A DNA stretch of 64,000 bases from Micromonosporaceae bacterium KJ-029 (GTDB taxonomy: Bacteria; Actinomycetota; Actinomycetes; Mycobacteriales; Micromonosporaceae): the NCBI GenBank assembly GCA_005402585.1, contig BIFP01000015.1, positions 1 through 64,000 of the forward strand, read 5' to 3'. Shown here one piece after another: positions 22,494 to 31,719 of the stretch (the stretch's first letter is position 1; each line of letters starts with the position of its first letter). Position numbers and translations under genes: made by a program. A model generated the notes under the pieces. That model searched no databases. It worked only from the letters and a program-made list of their open reading frames with translations, and was not told where the DNA came from.

Positions 22494-22823
22494 TCACAGC
22501 TTCAGGGCCGCGGTGATCTGGCCCGCGGTGGCACCCGCGCTGTCCATGTCGGCCCGGATCTCCTCGTCGCTGACGTCGTAGTCCTTACCGGCCGAACCAA
22601 CGGCCTCGGCGATCGCGCGCAGCGCGACGTTGAGCCGGGCCATGTCCTGGTCGAACCGCTCACGGACCTGCTGGAAGGAACCCGCACCAGCACCCTTCCA
22701 CTGGTCGTACAGCGGCGCGAGCTGGTCCATCAGCGAGTTGAGGTTGCCGGTGAGCCGGTCGGCGACGGCATCGACGTCACCCTCGGTCTTCACCATCAAG
22801 CCGGTGTCGGTATTCATCGACAT
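22494..22823 (-). CDS. esxB: WXG100 protein (EsxB/CFP-10 type) with YxxxD signal
   Basis: A 109-residue WXG100 protein: helix 1 (VDAVADRLTGNLNSLMDQL), turn WKGAGAGSF (W-x-G) and helix 2 (FDQDMARLNVALRAIAEAVG). YDVSDEE after helix 2 fits the YxxxD/E general type VII export motif, and it is absent from the esxA partner, as in CFP-10/ESAT-6. The ATG at 22823 is chosen (GGGGGTG upstream); a GTG at 22835 would add four residues. It lies 154 bp downstream of eccB on the same strand, so eccB-esxB-esxA may be one unit. Confidence 0.92.
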   Translation of the reverse strand: MSMNTDTGLMVKTEGDVDAVADRLTGNLNSLMDQLAPLYDQWKGAGAGSFQQVRERFDQDMARLNVALRAIAEAVGSAGKDYDVSDEEIRADMDSAGATAGQITAALKL

Positions 22824-22977
22824 GGCGGAAGTCACCCCCGTCCTCGTTCGATCGCCCCGCTTCGCCGGGGGCGGCGTGTCAGTCGGCGCTCACGCACCAT
22901 CGTCATACGAACGGTAACGGGTTCCGTCCAGCATCCGCTAGACCGGCGGGCGGCCCACTCCATTGTGGCGGGTCGGG

Positions 22978-24405
22978 TCACTCCGGGTCGAGTGCCAACT
23001 TCGCAGTCGCCGGATCCAACGCGGGACCGGCGGGCAACCGGACCACCAGGCTGGCGGGCAACCGCACCGGACGTACCCCCGAGTAGCCGAGCATCGCCGG
23101 TACTCCCTCGGAGGCCAGCGGGTAGCGGTGGCCGAGATCGGTGACCAGGTTGAGGGTGCCGCCCTCCTGGTCGGGCGAGGAGACGGCGGTGACCAGGACC
23201 CCGTATCCGGGCTCGATCACCACCCGGTCGGCCAGCGGGATGCCGTCGCCGGTCTGCTCTCCGGTGCGCACCGGCTCACGTACCGGTTGGACCTGCGCGT
23301 CGAGCAGTACCGTCGGCTCGTCCTCCCCCGGCTGGTACGCGGCGCAGACCGCCGGCTGGTCGCCGGCCAGGCGGGCGATCTCGGGCCGCTGCTCCGGTGC
23401 CCGGTGCCCGCCCTGGGCCGGCGCCGCCCCCTTCGGCGCGGCGGCGGCGGTGCCGGCGGCGAGTTCCCGCGCCCGCGGTTCCGATCCGTCCGGGTACGCC
23501 GCCCGCGTCTCCGGGTCCGCCAGAAGCACATCCGCCTCTACCGGTGTCAGCGGAACCAGCCGGGCCCGCTCGGCGAGGTAGTGCTGGCGGGTGGCGTTCT
23601 GGCTCTCCACCACGAAGACCTGACCGATCCGGGCGTCCGACACCGCCGTCGAGAAACCGCCCCGGTCGGACACCCGGCGAGGAGTGATCGGTTCACCGGC
23701 GGGCAGCGCGCTCAACCACGCCCCGCCGACCTCCACCACCGGCTCGGCGCTCATGGTGAGGCCCTCCAGCACGATCTTCTCGTTGCGGATCTCGTACCGG
23801 TGGTCGCGCCAGACCAGGTGCAACCGCTTGGTCTTGCGGTCGCGGACCAGCAGCGCCGCGTCACCGGGCTCGCGCCCGCCGTTGGGAGCCCGACCGACGG
23901 TGAGCACCGTGGTGGCGACGATCCCGCCGGCGGCGTTGCGGGCCGGCTGGGTGCACAGGGTCCACGGCCCGTCCAGGATCCGGTTGGGTGCCGGCAGCGC
24001 GTCCGGTGCGAACGGGATGCCGATGCGGGGGCCGCGTGGGGTGCCGACCAACGAGTTGCGGGAGACCGAGACGGTCGGCGCGGACGACTCCATGGCCAGC
24101 AGGGCCGAGGCGTAGTTGAGCACCGGATGCAGGCGGCCCTCCCGGTACAGGTACCGGGTGCCGGTCTCCTTCTCCAGGATGACCGCGCCGCCTTCCTTCC
24201 ACTTCGTGGCCCCGCCGGGCCGTAGCAGACCGTACACACCCACCGCCGCCAGGAAGAGCACGGCCACCATCACACTGGCGAAGCCGGCACCGCCGAGCCG
24301 GCGGAACGGTGCCGCCTCCGGGTCGGGCTCGCGCGCCACCAGCGCGGAGGTCATCCGCTGCACGAAGAACTGGTACGACTGGACCTGGTCCCGCCGCGAC
24401 GGCAT
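22978..24405 (-). CDS. eccB: Type VII secretion membrane protein EccB
   Basis: A 475-residue protein with the EccB signature: a cytoplasmic N-terminus starting MPSRRDQVQSYQFFVQR, one transmembrane helix (about 43-65, FASVMVAVLFLAAVGVYGLL) and a large extracytoplasmic domain rich in beta repeats. Extracytoplasmic cysteines in TLCTQP and AVCAAY probably form the core disulfide known for EccB. EccB is a subunit of the ESX core complex with EccC, EccD and EccE. The ATG at 24405 follows GGGGGAGGG; a longer frame to 24444 lacks a binding site. It is divergent from the YrhB/SUKH-3 gene. Confidence 0.95.
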   Translation of the reverse strand: MPSRRDQVQSYQFFVQRMTSALVAREPDPEAAPFRRLGGAGFASVMVAVLFLAAVGVYGLLRPGGATKWKEGGAVILEKETGTRYLYREGRLHPVLNYASALLAMESSAPTVSVSRNSLVGTPRGPRIGIPFAPDALPAPNRILDGPWTLCTQPARNAAGGIVATTVLTVGRAPNGGREPGDAALLVRDRKTKRLHLVWRDHRYEIRNEKIVLEGLTMSAEPVVEVGGAWLSALPAGEPITPRRVSDRGGFSTAVSDARIGQVFVVESQNATRQHYLAERARLVPLTPVEADVLLADPETRAAYPDGSEPRARELAAGTAAAAPKGAAPAQGGHRAPEQRPEIARLAGDQPAVCAAYQPGEDEPTVLLDAQVQPVREPVRTGEQTGDGIPLADRVVIEPGYGVLVTAVSSPDQEGGTLNLVTDLGHRYPLASEGVPAMLGYSGVRPVRLPASLVVRLPAGPALDPATAKLALDPE

Positions 24406-24546
24406 GGCACCCTCCCCCTGGCGTACGCCGGCACGGTCACGCATGCCGGACCGCGGTGCCTACCATAGGCACGGCGTCGATCCGGGCGGTGCCCGCACCC
24501 GGCGTCCGCCGGTGGAAGCCGACGACGGCAGCCCGAGGAGTCTTCG

Positions 24547-25287
24547 ATGATCAGTCGCGACGAGGCCCTGGTCCTCGCCCGACAGTGGGCCGGCGAAAGC
24601 GCGCCGGTGCTTGATGTGACGCTGTTCGAGTTCGATCTCGGGTATGTCGCCTGCCTGGTCGAACCGGTCGCACCCGCGACCGACGGGCGGCCTGGCCCGC
24701 CGCCGTCCACCGGATACCCGCGGGCCGTCATCGATCGGGAGACCGGCGAGGTGTCCCAGTGGCCGTCGCTGCCCTGGCAGACCATCGCCGAGCGGTACGC
24801 CCAGCGCCAGGCCGCCGAGGGGCGCTTCCCTCCCGACGTGCGGTACGTGCTGGACAACGCGGGGTGGTTCCCGGGCCGCGACCTGACCGCGTCGGTCAAC
24901 CACTGGATGGTCCGCTTCGCCGACGAGTTGGCCGGGCTGGACTGCCCCCCGGCCGCGCGCGCCGCACTGGTCGAGTTCGGCGGGCTGCAGCTGCCGCAGT
25001 TCGGCCGGAGCGGCCGGCTCGGCGGTGGCTTCACGAGCTACATCCACCCCACCGAGGGGGGCGTGGTGACCGAGTCGGCGCGGGTCTTCGCCGAGGAGTA
25101 CGAGAATCCCGTCTACCCGCTGGGCAACAACGAGGACGGCCCCTCCGAACTGGTCGTCGACGCGCAGGGGCGGGTCTTCATGCTGCACTGGGCCGACGAC
25201 TTCTTCGTCGGTCCCGACGTCGACACCGCCATCGTCAACCTGATCCGAGGCACCGAGCTGACCGAGGCCAGCGACCGCGACTGGTGA
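24547..25287 (+). CDS. YrhB-like/SUKH-3 two-domain immunity protein
   Basis: A 246-residue soluble protein. Residues 1-95 (SRDEALVLARQWAG, LFEFDLGYVA, AVIDRETGEVSQWPSLP, ERYAQRQAAEGR) show the same order of motifs as the YrhB-like genes nested in the giant toxin. Residues 100-235 form a SUKH-3 domain: LDNAGWFPGRDLT, LVEFGGLQLPQ, GEDG-like loop GNNEDG and FMLHWADDFFVGPDVDTAI. Both halves belong to polymorphic-toxin immunity families, so this is probably a fused immunity protein kept within the ESX locus. It converges with eccD and is divergent from eccB. Confidence 0.85.
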   Translation: MISRDEALVLARQWAGESAPVLDVTLFEFDLGYVACLVEPVAPATDGRPGPPPSTGYPRAVIDRETGEVSQWPSLPWQTIAERYAQRQAAEGRFPPDVRYVLDNAGWFPGRDLTASVNHWMVRFADELAGLDCPPAARAALVEFGGLQLPQFGRSGRLGGGFTSYIHPTEGGVVTESARVFAEEYENPVYPLGNNEDGPSELVVDAQGRVFMLHWADDFFVGPDVDTAIVNLIRGTELTEASDRDW

Positions 25288-25343
25288 CGCCGGCCGGGGC
25301 CGTGGTGCCCGCCTCTCGACCGGGGCGTCGGCGACAAGCCGGG

Positions 25344-26732
25344 TCAGCCGTTGATCGCCCGCATGAACGCGTACAGGCCCAGCACGCTGCACGCGACCGG
25401 AACGATCGCGAGCTGGAGCAGGATGTCGAACACGTCACCGAGCCGGGCCAACCGAGGCGACGGGGCGCGCCGGCTGTAGGCGAGCCCGGCGGCGGCCGAG
25501 AGCCCGGCCGCGACCAGCGCCACCGGCAGCACGGCCAGCACCCGTGCGGCGGTCGACGCGTCTGCCGCGCCGACCAGTGGCAGCAGGCCCAGACCCACCA
25601 GGCCGACGGCGAGCATCGGCACCCGGTGCCGGACGGTCGACACCAGCCGGGCCCGCAGCAGGTAGCCCAGCGAGATCACCCCGGCGAGCAGCAGCGCGGA
25701 GAGCGTGCCGGTCGAGGTGAGCACGACCAGGCAGCCGATGGTGACGACGAAGGCTCCGAAGATCATGCCGGTCAGCACCTCGTCGGCGCGGGCGGTGGCC
25801 TGGTAGACCACCTCACGCTTCGGCTGCGGCTCGTCCCGCAGCAGGTCCTCGGCGGTACGCGGCAGCGCCGGCATCGGCATCTTCCCGAGCCGGACGGAGA
25901 GCAGCGGCATGGCCGGCAGCAGCAGGGCCACCGCGCTGACCACGACCGCGGTGCCCTGGGCGGCGTCCATGGAGCCGAGGGCGAGCAGCCCGCCCACCAT
26001 GCCCCAGAACCCGACGAAGACCGCCGCCACGAAGACCCGGGTGGCGTCGCCCACCCCGAGGAGGCCGAGCAGCCCGGAGAGCAGCAGCACGGCGGAGCCG
26101 AGCAGCACGTGCGGCGCGCCCAGGGTCCACACCGACTCCCCGGTGCCGATCACCAGCACGCCACCGACGAAGGCGTAGGGCAGGCCGGCGGCGGCGACGA
26201 CCGCACCGGCGAGGGAGTCGGCCATCGCCCGGGACAGCACGATCCCGCAGATCAGCAGCGCCCCCGCCGCCCCGAGCGCGACCGTCCCGCCGAGCCAGCC
26301 GGGCTGCTCGGAGGTGACGATCACGACCAGTCCGAGCAGGAGCAGTACCCCGGCCACGATGAGGCCGGTCAGCCGCGTCGCGAACGGGGTCCACAGCACA
26401 CCGCGCCGCCGGGCGCCATCGGCGACGGCCTCCATCAGATCGTCGTACGCCAGCTCCGGCCACTCGGTGCGCCGCGGCACCAGATGCAGCGTCTCGCCGT
26501 CGCGGACATTCTGTGCGGCGAGCGTACGGGTCAGGTCGACGGCGCTGCCGTCGCCGCGACGGAGCATCCACCCGCCGTGAGCGGTGCCGTCCGACGGTTC
26601 CTCGTCGGCCTGGCGCAGCACGGCGGGGAGCAGCCCGACGAGCGGCAGATGCTCGGGCAGAGCGAGATCCAGTCGCCGGTTGGGGGCGACGACGGCGATA
26701 CGCGCGAGTCCGGTTCCGGCCTGGGTGACCAC
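25344..26732 (-). CDS. eccD: Type VII secretion integral membrane protein EccD
   Basis: A 462-residue protein with a ubiquitin-like N-terminal domain (about 1-95; RIAVVAPNRRLDLALPEH to ETLHLVP) followed by about eleven transmembrane helices (from about residue 120 onward), the layout of EccD, which forms the membrane cavity of the ESX complex. The start GTG at 26732 lies 6 nt after GAGGGG; the longer upstream frame is Arg/Pro-rich and unlikely. It is divergent from eccC and separated by 241 bp containing an inverted repeat. Confidence 0.93.
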   Translation of the reverse strand: MVTQAGTGLARIAVVAPNRRLDLALPEHLPLVGLLPAVLRQADEEPSDGTAHGGWMLRRGDGSAVDLTRTLAAQNVRDGETLHLVPRRTEWPELAYDDLMEAVADGARRRGVLWTPFATRLTGLIVAGVLLLLGLVVIVTSEQPGWLGGTVALGAAGALLICGIVLSRAMADSLAGAVVAAAGLPYAFVGGVLVIGTGESVWTLGAPHVLLGSAVLLLSGLLGLLGVGDATRVFVAAVFVGFWGMVGGLLALGSMDAAQGTAVVVSAVALLLPAMPLLSVRLGKMPMPALPRTAEDLLRDEPQPKREVVYQATARADEVLTGMIFGAFVVTIGCLVVLTSTGTLSALLLAGVISLGYLLRARLVSTVRHRVPMLAVGLVGLGLLPLVGAADASTAARVLAVLPVALVAAGLSAAAGLAYSRRAPSPRLARLGDVFDILLQLAIVPVACSVLGLYAFMRAING

Positions 26733-26929
26733 TGACGACCCCTCGGTACGAGGAGCGGGCCGGCGGGCCCGCGGCTGTCCTGACGGGGAAAGGCTACCTA
26801 CCATGTGCCGGTGACGCGGGTCCCGGTTCACCGCGACGGTCTCCGGACGGCGGCGGGGTTGCCCGCGTAGCACCTGTGGCGTTTCGTGAGGTCCCGGTGG
26901 GCTTGACGCGGCGGCCGTACGGGGGTGCC

Positions 26930-26948
26930 GGGCGTATGCATCACGCCC
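26930..26948. promoter_or_regulatory. Inverted repeat upstream of eccC
   Basis: GGGCGT (26930-26935) and ACGCCC (26943-26948) flank ATGCATC, giving a 19-bp imperfect palindrome with a self-complementary ATGCAT core, 25 bp before the eccC start. It could be an operator controlling eccC or both divergent ecc genes. No regulator gene sits next to it, so this is a sequence observation only. Confidence 0.35.
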
Positions 26949-26973
26949 ACGAGAGGCAACGGAGGTCTGTCAC

Positions 26974-29900
26974 GTGAGCACGGTGGTCGTCAAGCGACCC
27001 GCCCGGCAGCCGGAACCGGAGTACCCCTCCGGCGAGGTGCTGCTGGAGGCGCCGCCCGAGGTGCCCGCACCGAGCGGCAAGGGCTGGGGGCAGATGATGA
27101 TGATGCTGCCGATGCTCGCCGGCTCCTTCGCGATGGCGCTGATGTTCGCCGGCCGGGGCGGGTCGACCCTCGGCTACGTCACCGGTGGTCTGTTCGGACT
27201 CTCCGCCATCGGCATGCTCGGCTCCCAGCTGACCAACAACTCGGGCGGCCCGGGCAAGCAGGAGATGCTGCAGAAGCGCCGCGAGTACATGACGCACCTG
27301 TCACGGCAGCGCCGCCGGGTACTCAAGACGATACGCAAGCAGCGGGAGGCGGCCTTCTACCGGCACCCGGACCCGGATGTCCTCTGGTCGCTGCCGCTGG
27401 GCCCACGGTTGTGGGAGCGGCGGCGCGGCGACGTGGACTTCGCCACCGTCCGGATCGGTCTGGGCCCACAGGAGTTGGCCACACCGCTGGTGCCGCCGCC
27501 CGCGACGTCGCTGGAGAAGCTGGAACCGATGTGTGCGCTGGCCCTGCGCCGGTTCCTCACCACCTACGGCGAGGTGCCGGACCTGCCGGTGACCATGGCG
27601 CTGAACGGGTTCGCCCGGGTGCACCTGCGCGGCGACATCGACGCCGCCCGGGGGATGGTCCGGGCGGTGCTCGCCCAGGCCACGGCGTTCCACGCCCCCG
27701 ACGACATGCTCGTCGCGATCTGCGCGGCGCCGGATCGGCGGGCCGCCTGGGAGTGGACGAAGTGGTTGCCGCACGCCCTGCACCCGTCGCGCACCGACGC
27801 ACTCGGTCAGCTGCGGTTGGTGGCGCCCTCGGTGACCGGTCTGGAGGCGATGCTCGACGACGTGCTGGCCAGCCGGCCCCGGTTCAACGCCAGCGGCGGG
27901 GCACCTCAGGTCGGCGGACCGCACGTGCTGGTGGTCATCGACGGCGGCGACACCGCCGGCTCCGACCACCTGATGACCGACGGCGGCGTGGAGGGCGTCA
28001 CCCTGCTCGATCTCTCCACCCCGCCGCCGCGCATGCTCGATCGGGCGCGGCTGGTGCTGGAGGTGACGACGGACCACAAACTGCACAGCGCCACCGTGGA
28101 CGGACCGGCGGAGATCGGCCGGGCCGACGGCTGCGGCCTGGAGGAGGTCGAGGCGCTGGCCATGCAGCTGGCTCCGCTGCGCCTGTCGGCCGCCTCGCGG
28201 GGCGGCGGCGACACCCCGCTCACCACCGAGCTGGGCCTGGCCGACCTGCTCGACCTCGGCGACCCGTACGAGTTCGACGTGGACCGGGCGTGGCAGCCGC
28301 GCCCCAACCGCGACAAACTGCGGGTGCCGATCGGGGTGGGCACCGACGGCGGGCCGGTGGAGCTGGACCTGAAGGAGTCGGCGCAGGACGGCATGGGTCC
28401 GCACGGCCTGCTCATCGGCGCGACCGGTTCCGGCAAGTCCGAGCTGCTGCGCACCCTGGTGCTGGCGCTGGCCGCGACCCACTCGTCGGAGAGCCTCAAC
28501 TTCGTCCTGGTCGACTTCAAGGGCGGTGCCACGTTCACCCGGCTGGACGGGTTGCCGCACACCAGCGCGGTGATCACCAACCTGGCCGACGAGCTGCCGC
28601 TGGTGGACCGGATGACCGACTCGATCAACGGCGAGCTGGTCCGCCGGCAGGAGCTGCTGCGCGCGGCGGGCAACTACGCCTCGCAGCGCGACTACGAGAA
28701 GGCCCGTGCGGCGGGCGCCCCGCTCTCACCGTTGCCGAGCCTGCTCATCATCTGTGACGAGTTCTCTGAGCTGCTCACCGCGAAGCCCGACTTCATCGAC
28801 ATGTTCGTGCAGATCGGTCGAGTTGGCCGGTCGCTCGGCGTACACCTGCTGCTGGCGAGCCAGCGCCTGGAGGAGGGGCGCCTGCGGGGGCTCGACACCC
28901 ACCTGTCGTACCGGATCGGTCTGCGGACCTTCTCCGCGATGGAGTCCCGGGTGGTGCTCGGCGCCACCGACGCGTACGAGCTGCCCCGTTCGCCCGGCCA
29001 CGGCTACCTGCGCTTCGGCACCGAGCCGCTGGTCCGGTTCAAGGCCGCGTACGTCTCCGGCGCCTACCGGAGCAAGACCGCCGCGGCGGTCGCGGCCGGC
29101 GACGGCGAGGAGCGGGTACGCGAGTACAGCACCGCCTACGTGGCCCCGCCGGTGACCCGTACGCCGAAGGAGGAGGAGGCCCCGGAACCGGCCGACGGCG
29201 TCGGCGAGAGCGTGCTGGACATTCTGGTCGGGCGGCTCGCTGGCCGGGGCAAGCCGGCGCACCAGGTGTGGCTGCCGCCGCTGGCCGAGCCGCCGACGAT
29301 GGACCAGCTGCTGCCGCCGATGACCGCGGACCCGGCCCGTGGGGTGACCGTGGCGCACGCCGGCCTGCTGGGCGAGTTGCAGGTGGCGGTCGGAATCGTC
29401 GACAAGCCGTTCGAGCAGCGCCGGGACGTGCTCTGGTTCGACCTGGCCGGGGCCGCCGGCCACGCGGTGATCGTCGGCGGCCCGCAGAGCGGCAAGAGCA
29501 CCCTGCTGCGGACGGTGGTCACCTCGCTGGCGCTTACCCACACCCCCCGGGAAGCTCAGGTGTACTGCCTTGACCTGGGCAGCAGCGCGCTGTCGTCGCT
29601 GCGCGACCTGCCGCACGTCGGCTCGGTGGCGACCCGCCTCGACGCCGGCCTGGTCCGGCGTACCGTCGCCGAGCTGCAACTGCTGATGGGCGAGCGGGAG
29701 CGGCGGTTCGCCGAGCGCGGCGTCGACTCGATGGCCGAGTACCGGCGGGCCCGCCGGCACGGCCAGCACTCTGACGACCCGTTCGGCGACGTCTTCCTCG
29801 TCATCGACGGCTGGGCGACCCTCCGTGCGGAGTTCGAGGACCTCGAACCCACCATCAACGACATCGCCAACCGGGGCCTCTCCTTCGGCATCCACCTGAT

Positions 29901-30936
29901 CGTCACCGCCAGCCGCTGGATGGACCTACGCCCGGCCGTCCGGGACGTCTTCGGCACCCGGCTGGAGCTGTGGCTGGCCGACGCGAGCGACTCCAACCTG
30001 GACCGCCGGGCGGCAATGAACGTGCCGGAGAAGTCGCCGGGCCGCGGCATCACGCCGGACGGCCAGCAGTTCCTCGCGGCACTGCCTCGCGCCGACGGCG
30101 CGCAGGAGGCGGAGACCCTCGCCGAGGGAGCCCGCAAGCTGGTCACCGACCTGGCCGCCGCCTGGCAGGGCCCGGGCGCCCCGCCGATCCGGCTGCTGCC
30201 GCCGGTGGTCCCCTACGGCAGCCTGCCGAACACCGGCCGCCCGGGGATGCCGATCGGCATCGCCGAGGTGGACCTCCAACCGGTACAACTGGACTTCGCC
30301 GCCGACCCGCACTTCATCCTGTTCGGTGACGGGGAGTCGGGTAAGAGCACCTTCCTGCGGGCGCTGGCCCAGACCATCGTCGACCGGCACGAGCTGACCC
30401 AGGCCCGGCTGGTCCTCGTCGACTACCGGCGCAGCATGCTCGGCGACATCGACTCGCCGCACCTGATCGGGTACGGCTCGACAGCGCAGGTCACCGAGGG
30501 CATCGTGACCGAGGTGGCCGCGGTGATGCGGGACCGGCTGCCCCCGCCGGACATCAGCGCGGAGCGGCTGCGGGCCCGCGACTGGTGGAAGGGCCCCGAC
30601 CTCTACGTACTGGTCGACGACTACGACCTGGTCGCCGGCGCGGGCAGCAATCCGCTGACCCCGCTGCTGGAGTTCCTGCCGCAGGCCCGGGACATCGGCC
30701 TGCACCTGGTCATCGCCCGCCGCACCGGCGGCGCGAGCCGGGCCCTGTACGAGCCGGTGCTGATGCGGCTGCGCGAGATCAGTACGCCGGGCATCGTGAT
30801 GTCGGGCAACCGGGACGAGGGAGTGCTGCTCGGCACCGTCCGACCCGGGCCGCTGCCTCCGGGCCGGGGCTGGCTGGTATCCCGGCGCGGCGGGACGAGG
30901 CTGGTGCAGTTGGTGCATCTTCCGCCGCGAGCGTGA
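26974..30936 (+). CDS. eccC: Type VII secretion ATPase EccC (single chain)
   Basis: A 1320-residue motor protein. Two transmembrane helices lie at about 38-80 (MMMMLPMLAGSFAMALMF and TGGLFGLSAIGMLGSQL). Three FtsK/SpoIIIE-type ATPase domains follow, with Walker A motifs GATGSGKSELL (about 480), GGPQSGKSTLL (about 833) and GDGESGKSTFL (about 1117). Walker B-like LLIICDEFSELL follows the first. Both the Ca and Cb parts are in one chain, as in many non-mycobacterial actinobacteria. EccC recognises the Esx export signal and drives secretion. The GTG start follows GGAGG at 8 nt. The genes at 31067 and 31720 follow on the same strand and are probably co-transcribed. Confidence 0.96.
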   Translation: MSTVVVKRPARQPEPEYPSGEVLLEAPPEVPAPSGKGWGQMMMMLPMLAGSFAMALMFAGRGGSTLGYVTGGLFGLSAIGMLGSQLTNNSGGPGKQEMLQKRREYMTHLSRQRRRVLKTIRKQREAAFYRHPDPDVLWSLPLGPRLWERRRGDVDFATVRIGLGPQELATPLVPPPATSLEKLEPMCALALRRFLTTYGEVPDLPVTMALNGFARVHLRGDIDAARGMVRAVLAQATAFHAPDDMLVAICAAPDRRAAWEWTKWLPHALHPSRTDALGQLRLVAPSVTGLEAMLDDVLASRPRFNASGGAPQVGGPHVLVVIDGGDTAGSDHLMTDGGVEGVTLLDLSTPPPRMLDRARLVLEVTTDHKLHSATVDGPAEIGRADGCGLEEVEALAMQLAPLRLSAASRGGGDTPLTTELGLADLLDLGDPYEFDVDRAWQPRPNRDKLRVPIGVGTDGGPVELDLKESAQDGMGPHGLLIGATGSGKSELLRTLVLALAATHSSESLNFVLVDFKGGATFTRLDGLPHTSAVITNLADELPLVDRMTDSINGELVRRQELLRAAGNYASQRDYEKARAAGAPLSPLPSLLIICDEFSELLTAKPDFIDMFVQIGRVGRSLGVHLLLASQRLEEGRLRGLDTHLSYRIGLRTFSAMESRVVLGATDAYELPRSPGHGYLRFGTEPLVRFKAAYVSGAYRSKTAAAVAAGDGEERVREYSTAYVAPPVTRTPKEEEAPEPADGVGESVLDILVGRLAGRGKPAHQVWLPPLAEPPTMDQLLPPMTADPARGVTVAHAGLLGELQVAVGIVDKPFEQRRDVLWFDLAGAAGHAVIVGGPQSGKSTLLRTVVTSLALTHTPREAQVYCLDLGSSALSSLRDLPHVGSVATRLDAGLVRRTVAELQLLMGERERRFAERGVDSMAEYRRARRHGQHSDDPFGDVFLVIDGWATLRAEFEDLEPTINDIANRGLSFGIHLIVTASRWMDLRPAVRDVFGTRLELWLADASDSNLDRRAAMNVPEKSPGRGITPDGQQFLAALPRADGAQEAETLAEGARKLVTDLAAAWQGPGAPPIRLLPPVVPYGSLPNTGRPGMPIGIAEVDLQPVQLDFAADPHFILFGDGESGKSTFLRALAQTIVDRHELTQARLVLVDYRRSMLGDIDSPHLIGYGSTAQVTEGIVTEVAAVMRDRLPPPDISAERLRARDWWKGPDLYVLVDDYDLVAGAGSNPLTPLLEFLPQARDIGLHLVIARRTGGASRALYEPVLMRLREISTPGIVMSGNRDEGVLLGTVRPGPLPPGRGWLVSRRGGTRLVQLVHLPPRA

Positions 30937-31066
30937 GCGCCGTACGGGGTTGCCCGATGCGGCTACCGTCGGACAGAGTGGACTCTGAGTGCGCGGCTGC
31001 GGGACGCTGGTTCATGAGAGCGAAGACCGGTCGCGCCGGCACCATGTGAGCGAACGGGGGAGGGAC

Positions 31067-31684
31067 ATGGGCGACGAGTGGCTCGTCGACGAGGAGATCA
31101 ACGTCGACATCCAGCAGCTCAAGGACTTTGCGCTGGCCATCCAGAAAGAGATGGAAGAAAACTTCCAGCCCAGTTTCAACAACGGCCTCCAGCCCATGCT
31201 CACCGTGCAGGCGCCGTTCGGCGGCGGTGGCATGAAGGAGGCCGCGTTCTTCCGGGGCCGGCACGACGAGAGCCGGATGGCGGTGTCCCACTTGATGGGA
31301 GACGTGATGAAGGGGCTCGTCGCCCTCAGCACGGCCGCCATGTCCATCTCGGCGGAGTACCTCACCGGTGACGCGCTCGCCCAGGCCACCAACGAGGACG
31401 TCCTCAACGCGTTCCACGGTGTCGACGGCCAGGAGACGCTCAGCGGCAACTGGCAGCAGGAGGGCGACCCGACGGAGAGCCTCCCCGAGCAGGCCGTCAA
31501 CCCGACGCCCATGTCGCCGTACGAGGGCATGGAATCCTGCCCGACCGGGGACAAGCGCGAGGAGACCCCGCAGTGGGCTCAGCGGGAGGTCGTCGGAGAG
31601 GGCTCGGGCGCGTACGTGATCCAGGGCGACTCCGAGCAAATGCATGGCAAGGACCTCGCGCTGGACCAGTCGAACCTGCGCTGA
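31067..31684 (+). CDS. ESX-locus protein of unknown family, possible substrate
   Basis: A 205-residue hydrophilic protein starting at ATG 31067 right after GGGGGAGGGAC. The N-terminal 110 residues are helical (NVDIQQLKDFALAIQKEME, SHLMGDVMKGLVALSTAAMS) and separated by a Gly-rich turn APFGGGGMKEA, resembling a WXG-type helical hairpin without the W-x-G. The C-terminal 80 residues are polar and probably disordered. No signal peptide or membrane segment is present. It lies 130 bp after eccC and 35 bp before the Pro-rich PPE/EspB-like gene, so the two may be co-secreted partners. The family was not recognised. Confidence 0.75.
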   Translation: MGDEWLVDEEINVDIQQLKDFALAIQKEMEENFQPSFNNGLQPMLTVQAPFGGGGMKEAAFFRGRHDESRMAVSHLMGDVMKGLVALSTAAMSISAEYLTGDALAQATNEDVLNAFHGVDGQETLSGNWQQEGDPTESLPEQAVNPTPMSPYEGMESCPTGDKREETPQWAQREVVGEGSGAYVIQGDSEQMHGKDLALDQSNLR

Positions 31685-31719
31685 CGGCCGGCACGGGCGT
31701 GGAAGCTTGAGGAGCGGGG

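Noticed and set aside
26925..28757. A 610-residue overlapping plus frame inside eccC
   Set aside because: eccC frame has the Walker motifs; the overlapping frame is Arg/Gly/Ala-rich shadow sequence.
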